From positions 411,729-475,728 of the forward strand of contig VZQC01012308.1 in assembly GCA_009823505.1 (NCBI GenBank): DNA of 64,000 nt, read 5' to 3'. This DNA comes from Rhizomys pruinosus. Lineage: Eukaryota > Chordata > Mammalia > Rodentia > Spalacidae. The notes beneath the pieces are model-generated. The model saw nothing but the letters and a program-made list of their open reading frames with translations, was not told where the DNA came from and made no database searches. Shown in pieces: positions 57,850-64,000 of this stretch (its first letter is position 1; each line of letters opens with the position of its first letter). Made by a program: the position numbers and the translations under genes.

Positions 57850-58731
57850 ACATCAGCCAGAGAGAGGGGACTCAACGGAAGCCGGAAGCAGGTCAGAGCT
57901 GCTCCTAGTCGCCATGACCCGCAGTAACCAGCAGAGCCACGTGGTTAGGGGAAAGCGCCCAGATGATGGGCTTTCTGCTGCCATCCACAAGGAGATCATG
58001 CTGCAGAAGCAGAAAAAGGCAAAAGAGAAGAAGGAACCCAAGTATCTTCTTTTTTTTTTTTTTTATTTTTGAGACAGGGTCTCCCTGTAGCTCTGGCTGT
58101 CCTGGAACTCACTCTGTAGACCAGGCTGGCCCCGAACTCTCAAGAGATCCGCGTGCCTCTGCCTCCCAAGTGCTAGGATTAAAGGCGTGCGCCACCACGC
58201 CCGGCATTTTTATTTATTTCTGTATGTGTATCAATGTACTGTCTGCATGCAGGTCTGTGCACCCGTGTCGTGCAATGCCGCGGAGGTCAGAAGAGGGCCT
58301 CGGATTCCCCTGGAACTGGAGTTCTCCTGGAATTGGAGTTTCAGACGGTTCTTGGCCGCCATGTGGGTGCTGGGGATCGAACCCAGGTCCTCTGTAAGAG
58401 CGGTCGGCGCTCTTAACTGCTAGGCCATCTCTCCAGCCCCGGAACCCAAGTATCTTTGTGGCACTGTGTCCAACCCTTTTAACCTTCCCCTGTGTGCCTG
58501 AAGCCAGTCCCACCATGTTCGAGTTTCTTCCTGTAGAGCTCACAGGTCCCAGCACCGATGGCACTCCCTTTGCCTGGGGCCCCTTTTGTGCTTCCTTCCC
58601 CTCTGGTGCCTCTCTCCCCCTGGGCCACTCCTGGGGGGTGAAGGGGTTACCTCTTTCCAGTGTTTTTTATTCCTGTGGGGTACACCACAAAGTATTAAAA
58701 GTAGCTTTGTAATTCAAAAAAAGAAAAAAGA
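57850..58731 (+). pseudogene. Serf2: SERF2 processed pseudogene
   Basis: Intronless copy of SERF2 mRNA (a small, highly basic protein that promotes amyloid formation). It has a 5' UTR, ATG 57913 and a coding part (MTRSNQQ, then [13 protein letters not shown] and [14 protein letters not shown]). A long SERF2-like 3' UTR follows with attaaaag and an A-rich tail (58715-58735). Against SERF2 the copy lacks roughly 11 residues after the start and part of the ARKQRDSE segment. AAAGGTATTA occurs at 57840-57849 and 58732-58741, a 10-bp target duplication. The coding end is split by a SINE inserted at 58049-58440. Confidence 0.9.
58049..58440 (-). repeat. B2-B1 composite SINE inserted as one unit
   Basis: On the minus strand a full B2 (58440 down to about 58204, 18-bp duplication form, with its own A-rich tail) runs directly into a B1 (58203 to 58066) and a final A-tail. 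A perfect 16-bp target duplication, ggaacccaagtatctt (58033-58048 and 58441-58456), surrounds both, with none between them. Confidence 0.92.
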
Positions 58732-59702
58732 AAAGGTATTAGATTAGATTCAACTGCAAAGAAAAATGAAATTTACGAAACTCAAAGGTAAATGGATAGC
58801 ACTGGAAATAATTCTGAGTGAGGTAACCCAAACCCAGAGAGACAAATGCTTCATGTTCTCTCTCATATGTGGATGCTAGTTTTGAATCTTTAGATATGTG
58901 TGTTTAAATTAAAGTACCCATAGGAGGCAGGAAACTAGTAAGGGACCATGGGGAGTGGACTTCAAGGAAAAGGGGATAGAATGCAAGTAATATAAAGGGG
59001 GGAAAGGGGATAATAGAACAAGAAGTGTTAAGTGGGGTGGGGAATGGGACGGTAAGATAGAGGAGGGAAAATGGAGGATAACTATCACTAGACCTGTGAA
59101 AACACCATAGGAAACCTATTGTGCAAGCAGAGCTTAAATGGCTTGAGAGGGGGAATGCCTCCCCCAGACATCATAGGCTAGCAAAAAGCCCAGTGCTAGG
59201 TATGGGGTTACCGCTTTATTAATTGTTGGTCAGTGGGATCCCGTAGGCCCCCCCAATATTACAGGCTACTACCACTGCTCTTGGCTTCCCTCCAGATCTT
59301 GATGGTAAGTCCCTATTGCTGAAGACACCACATATTTAAGTTGCACAACATGAAGAAATCAAGCTGTTACCAACCTGGGATCCTCATTCCTACTGGCTAG
59401 ACTTAATAGTGCTGGAAGGTTCTATGCATGATAATCAGGGGAAAAGTCATCTATCTTACCCAGCAAGCTACAATAATGACTGATCTGGCAAGGTATGTCC
59501 ACTGGTGCAATAGTGTCATGAATGTCATGAGAATAACCAGAAAACTTTCTGATTGGATTTAAAGCTCCCTCCATTAGATGGAACCCATGTGTGGTACCAT
59601 TAATTGGGCCCAAAATCCCATAGCTCGCTAGGTCACAGGTCTTAAGGGAGAACCTAGTGCTATTTCTGTTAAATGGACATGGTAATAACCTGTCTCCTAA
59701 GT

Positions 59703-59853
59703 TCTTGTCTTTTTTTTTAAGACATGGTCTCCCTGTAGCCCCAGCTGTCCTGAAACTCACTATGTAGACCAGGCTGGCCTTGAACTCACAGAGATCAGCC
59801 TGCCTCTGCCTCCCAAGTGCTGGGATTATAGACATGTGCCACTACACCTCAAA
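59703..59853 (-). repeat. B1 SINE, antisense, inside the L1
   Basis: tttttttaagacatggtctcc to gccactacacctc. aagttcttgtctt at 59698 and 59853 is a target duplication. Confidence 0.92.
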
Positions 59854-60020
59854 AGTTCTTGTCTTTATATCTCAGATTAGTACATCTCTCAACTCTCATC
59901 AGAGAAGCTTTTTTCTGAAGTAGATTGCAATTAATACAAAGACCAACAACCCATCAACATGGAGAGAATAAGACTATAGACTGCTCCGCTCAAGCAGAGA
60001 CATCTATATCAAACCCCCCG

Positions 60021-60021
<1 letters not shown>

Positions 60022-60064
<43 letters not shown>
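60022..60064. repeat. (CA)n microsatellite
   Basis: About 20 uninterrupted CA units within the L1 3' UTR. Confidence 0.95.
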
Positions 60065-60065
<1 letters not shown>

Positions 60066-60416
60066 AGGCTCAAGGATCATCATGAAAGAGGGTGCAAGAA
60101 GATTATAAGATGGAATAGACATCTACAGAGAAGCAGTGTTTGCTAGACATGACCAGCACAGTTGCACACATGAACTCAAAGCAGCTGGGACTGCATGCAC
60201 AAAACCTGTGCAAGATCAACTCAACAAAATTCCAGCATGGATCAGGAAGGAGCTGGGGAAGTCCCATCTCTATCTCAGGAACTTTTGGCAATTGAAGGCT
60301 GCTGCGGTGGGGAGAGGCAGTTTTCATGAGGGTCCTGGAGAGGCTTCCCATACTCCAGTAAATGGTTCCACATTCATGTACATGCAGGTAGCATTAAATG
60401 GACTCAATGGTATTAA

Positions 60417-60419
<3 letters not shown>

Positions 60420-60485
<66 letters not shown>

Positions 60486-60486
60486 A
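60420..60486. repeat. (GA)n microsatellite
   Basis: About 32 GA units with one gg interruption, in the L1 3' UTR where this L1 type has a short GA stretch. Confidence 0.95.
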
Positions 60487-60605
60487 CATGAAATTTGAGG
60501 GAAAGTGGGGCAGGAGATGGGAAGAAATTGGAGGGGAGGGAAGAGGGGGGTGGATGTGATCAATATGCAATATATGCATGTATGAATATTAAATAAATAT
60601 TTTAA

Positions 60606-60901
60606 AAGCAATTAGATATTTATCTGATTTTATTTTTCTTTTACTACATCACCTTTTAGAAGGAATTGTTGATACACTGTGTCAGAGGCAATGATCATTT
60701 CAAACACTGTTCTAAATACTTGAAAAACCAGAGACCCAAGTCAACAGAAATCTCTAGGCTTAAGAAGTTTATTCTTTGGTAGAGGGAGAGATACTTTCAT
60801 TAATTAATAGTCATCAGTTATAAATAAAAAACATTATCCTAAGTATTAATAACCTTTCAGTGTTTCTCATGATGCCAAAGGAAAAGTTTTATAGTAACAT
60901 A
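60606..60901. other. Intergenic sequence, nothing recognised
   Basis: AT-rich, no repeat or gene signature. Confidence 0.4.
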
Positions 60902-61270
60902 ATTGTGGTGGTTTGAATGAGAATATCCCCCGTAGGCTTCAAGTATTCATCCATTTTGTCTCCAGTTGATGGCACTGTTTTGTGAGATCTTAGAAGGTGT
61001 GACCATGCTGGAGGTAGTATGTCACCGGAGGCAGGCTTAGAGAGATAAAAAAAAGCCGTGCCAGTCTCCAGTTGCTTTCTCTGCTTCCTGTGCCCACTTG
61101 AAGACATGAACCTTGGTTTTCTGCTCCAGCTCCTGCCACCATGCCTCCCCGCCGCAATGGACTCTAATTCCCTGGAACTGTCAATTGTAAGCTCAGATAA
61201 ACTCTTCCTTTTATAAGTTCCCTTGGTCATGGAAGTTTTATCACAGCAACAGAAAAGTGACTAATACAGT
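60902..61270 (+). repeat. ORR1-type MaLR LTR
   Basis: gtggtggtttgaatgagaat, ggcactgttttgtgagatc, aaggtgtgaccatgctgg, ataaactcttccttttataag and gtcatggaagttttatcacagcaa are the usual landmarks of ORR1-like (ERVL-MaLR) LTRs. Ends gactaataca. Confidence 0.8.
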
Positions 61271-61311
61271 AATTGAATCAAAATACTCCTTTAAAATAAA
61301 ATTTCAGGGGC

Positions 61312-61460
61312 TAGGCATGGTGGCATGTGCCTTTAATCCCACCACTCGGGAGGCAGAGGCAGGTGGATCTCTGTGAGTTCAAAGCAAGCCTGTACATAGC
61401 GAGTTCCAGACCAGCTGGGGCTACAACAGAGAGATCCTGCCTCAAAAAGACCAAAAAATA
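61312..61460 (+). repeat. B1 SINE, sense
   Basis: ggctaggcatggtggcatg to agagatcctgcctcaaaaagacc. Confidence 0.9.
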
Positions 61461-61461
61461 A

Positions 61462-61625
61462 GCTGGGCATGGTGGCATACACCTTTAATCCCAATACTTG
61501 GGAGGCAGCAGCAGGTGGATCTCTGTGAGTTTGAAGCCAGCCTGGTCTACATAGTAAGTTCCAGGACAGCTGGGGCTACAGGGAGACCCTGTCTCAAAAA
61601 GACAAAAAAAAAAAAAAAAAAGACC
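61462..61625 (+). repeat. B1 SINE, sense
   Basis: gctgggcatggtggcatac to gagaccctgtctcaaaaagac and an 18-A run, directly following the previous B1. Confidence 0.9.
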
Positions 61626-61838
61626 AATAAATAAAATAATAAAATTTCAGTATAAATATGCACTACACAAAAAGACTATTCACGTACACAAACAGTTTTT
61701 TCTCTTCTTTTTCCTCCTGCTTTCTGGGCATTCTGGGCTGGCGGGCTGATCCTGTCTTTCATCTGTGACTCTCATAATCAGCTGGCTTGGTTCTTTTGCT
61801 CTACTGAAATGATGCCACATTAAAGTGACTGACTCCTG

Positions 61839-62023
61839 CCGGGCGTGGTGGCACAAAAAAAAAAAAAAAAAAAAACCTTTAATCCTAGCACTTGGGAGGC
61901 AGAGGCAGGTGGATCTCTGTGAGTTCAAGTCCAGCCTGGTCTACAGAGTGAGCTCCAGGCCAGCTGGGACTAAAGGGAGACCCTGTCTCAAAAATACCCC
62001 CCAAAAAATAAATAAATAAAAAA
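61839..62023 (+). repeat. B1 SINE, sense, with internal A-run
   Basis: ccgggcgtggtggcac is followed by 22 A, then cctttaatcctagcac and the rest of the B1. A perfect 18-bp target duplication taaagtgactgactcctg (61821-61838 and 62024-62041) shows that this is one insertion. Confidence 0.93.
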
Positions 62024-62192
62024 TAAAGTGACTGACTCCTGGAATTGTTTAACCATGAGTGAGCCCAATCTGCTCTGACATGTTCTGATTTCTTTTTCTT
62101 CTCAACAAAGAGCATCTTCTATATTTTCTGAATAACACTTCAAGCATATTATGGGAACAGATTGAGGAACTGTGTCTTAAAGAGTCTTTCCT

Positions 62193-62385
62193 CAGGGGCT
62201 GGGAGATGACTCAGAAGTTAAGAGCACAGGCTGCTCTTCCAGAGGACCTACATGGCAGCTAACAACTGTCCATAACTCCAGTTCCAGGGAATCCAGCACT
62301 CTGTTCTGACCTCCTCGGGCATTATATGCATAGGTGAATTTACATACATGCAGGCAGGAAAACTACTCAGATATATTAAAAAATT
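62193..62385 (+). repeat. B2 SINE, sense, short of one body segment
   Basis: caggggctgggagatgactcag to ctactcagatatattaaa; the box B region (gggttcgattccca) is missing after gaggacct. Confidence 0.85.
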
Positions 62386-62740
62386 TTAATACATTTTTGT
62401 TTAAAAAATATCTTTTAGCAGAGTTTTACAAATAAAGACATTATTTTTCTGACCAGTCTGACCCAGAACAGTGCATAAAACCACAAACAGATGTTATCAA
62501 CCTGTAATCACACCTTGTTTTCAACATTTCTTGTGGGGGCACATTGTTTTCCCTGCATCTAGCTGGTGTTCTTAGCTCCGATTACCACATCTCATGCACA
62601 CAGACATAAATGAGTCAGGAGGAGAAAATGTCACAAAAGAGAAATAGTAAGCATGGTATAAAATGCATTCAGCTTAGCTTGCAAGAGTTAATCACACTGG
62701 AAGTCCAAAGCACTGTAAGATTGATTACATTATTTTCCTT
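62386..62740. other. Intergenic sequence, nothing recognised
   Basis: No gene or repeat that I can support. Confidence 0.4.
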
Positions 62741-62744
62741 TTTT

Positions 62745-63345
62745 AGATTTTTATTTATTTTTATTTTTGTGTATATGAGTAGTTTGCCAACATGTATGTG
62801 TATGCCCACGGAGGCCAGAAGAGGGCATCATCCCCTGTGTTCTAGTTTGTCTTCAATTGCTGTGACAAAACACCCTGACCAATACCAGTTTAGGGAGGAA
62901 AGGGTCTGTTCATCTTACATCTCTGGGGTCACAGTTGATCACTGAGGGAACCCTGCTCAAGGCAGGAGCCTGGAGGCAGGAGCTGAAGCACAGGCCATGG
63001 AGGAATGTTGCTTACTGGCTTGCTCCCCTGGCCCATGCTCCAACTGCCTTCTTGTACAATACAAGACCACCTGCCCAGGGGTGGCACTGCCCACAGGGCG
63101 CTCGGCCCTCCCACATCACTTAAGAATCAAGAAAGTTCCCTACAAGCATGACCACAGACCAGTCCAATGGAGGCAATTTCCCAATTGAGGCTCCCTGAAC
63201 CCAGGTGTGTCAAGTTGACCCTAAAGCTATCCAACACACCTTGGAACTGGAATTATAAGCAGCTGCCCTGTGGGTGCTAGGAACCAAACCTGGATCATTT
63301 GCAAGAGCAACCAGTGCTCTTCACTGTTGAGTCATATCTCCAGCC
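62745..63345 (-). repeat. B2 SINE, antisense, split by an LTR-like element
   Basis: Left part 62745-62837 and right part 63239-63345 together make one B2. The break falls in the ccctggaactgg region of the body. Confidence 0.88.
62838..63238. repeat. Solo LTR-like element of about 400 bp
   Basis: TGTTCTAG...CCAACACA, so TG...CA ends. It is flanked by ccctg and ccttg, an almost perfect 5-bp duplication. Other, older copies lie at 29495 and 55210. I cannot name the family with certainty. Confidence 0.7.
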
Positions 63346-63361
63346 CCTACACTGTTTTTCT

Positions 63362-63606
63362 TTTTTTTTTTTAATTTTATTTATTTTTGTATGTGTATGA
63401 ATGTACTGTCTGCATGCAAGTTTGTGCACCCGTGTCGTGCAATGCCGCGGAGGTCAGAAGAGGGTGTCGGATTCCCCTGGAACTGGAGTTCTCCTGGAAT
63501 TGGAGTTTCAGATGGTTCTCAGCCACCATGTGGATGCTGGGGATCGAACCCAGGTCCTCTGTAAGAGCGGTCGGCGCTCTTAACTGCTAGGCCATCTCTC
63601 CAGCCC
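63362..63606 (-). repeat. B2 SINE, antisense, 18-bp duplication subfamily
   Basis: Nearly identical to the B2 part at 58204-58440. cactgtttttctt before and aacactgtttttctt after are a target duplication of about 13 bp. Confidence 0.93.
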
Positions 63607-64000
63607 CAACACTGTTTTTCTTAAAGGCTAGTTAAATTTAAACAAGCTGAGTGCAGACTAGGAAAACAGATTGAACCCATAATTTCAAATTATCTCAAAG
63701 CATATGACTAACTTGGGTACAAGGCTATGCAAAGGTTCAGTTTGTGATTCATTCCCAATGACTAGAAGTCATTCCCAAACTCTATCTGGATAGAAACTGT
63801 GAGTACGAGAGGACAAGCTCTTCCAATGTTGGCTACTCCAGGCCCTTGAACATCCAAAGCTTAAAAGCCAGGTTGGCAGACCCTTGGGCCAACAATTCCA
63901 AGTCCTGGACCTATTTCTCCAGCTTTCGGAAGACAGACTTAAGGCTTCAGATCCTTAGGCTGGAGACTTATTGTTCTGGTTTTAACCACTTGAAGTCTCA
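63607..64000. other. Intergenic sequence, nothing recognised
   Basis: No gene or repeat signature in the last 394 bases. Confidence 0.45.

Larger units (their letters stand above)
58755..60605 (+). mobile_element. L1 ORF2 end and 3' UTR, sense
   Basis: Starts in the last ORF2 codons (KLKGKWIALEIILSEVTQTQRDK, with a stop soon after) and continues through a purine-rich 3' UTR to the tail attaaataaatattttaaaag. Interrupted by an antisense B1 (59703) and expanded CA and GA repeats. Confidence 0.85.

Noticed and set aside
60136..60611. Arg-Glu and Ser-Leu repeat open frames
   Set aside because: Translation of the (GA)n repeat in an L1 3' UTR.

Overview
This is nuclear DNA of a muroid rodent. The evidence is split, spliced mammalian genes lying in dense B1, B2 and B4 SINEs, L1 fragments and an ORR1-type LTR. 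The B1 and B2 copies differ somewhat from the usual mouse and rat forms, so a muroid lineage outside Mus/Rattus is likely; the species cannot be named from sequence alone.

Layout. 1-735 is an L1 ORF2 fragment. 6217-14430 holds the coding exons of Btg4 on the plus strand: four exons, intact, 244 codons. Btg4 is an adaptor between deadenylase and mRNA in oocytes. 9.5-12.3 kb, inside its last intron, is old antisense L1 with a second L1 end nested in it. 14.4-20.5 kb is repeats plus some sequence I do not recognise. 20549-21155 is a 607-base assembly gap. 21619-22071 is the 5' end (LTR, primer site, leader) of one provirus, cut off at a single N. 22.2-29.5 kb is an antisense L1 (ORF1 region) split by a second, nearly complete but dead provirus (23134-29351) with 6-bp target duplications. 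That provirus has betaretrovirus-like gag-pro-pol and a gammaretrovirus-like env.

30-37 kb is intergenic repeats. 37289-57085 is Tnfaip6 (TSG-6): six coding exons, intact, 277 codons, with a Link module followed by a CUB domain. A decayed copy of its CUB exon 4 lies in intron 4. Downstream are a SERF2 processed pseudogene that itself received a B2-B1 composite SINE (57850-58731), an L1 3' end (58755-60605), an ORR1-type LTR (60902-61270) and more SINEs to the end.

The two real genes have no known joint function. In human and mouse they are on different chromosomes, so their being 23 kb apart here points either to a lineage-specific rearrangement or to a false scaffold join at the gaps between them. 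The most unusual element-level signal is a chimeric SINE, a B2 head of about 100 nt fused to a B1. It occurs three times with the same junction, and two copies (one clearly) have target duplications around the whole unit. No tRNA, rRNA, CRISPR or bacterial-type feature is present.
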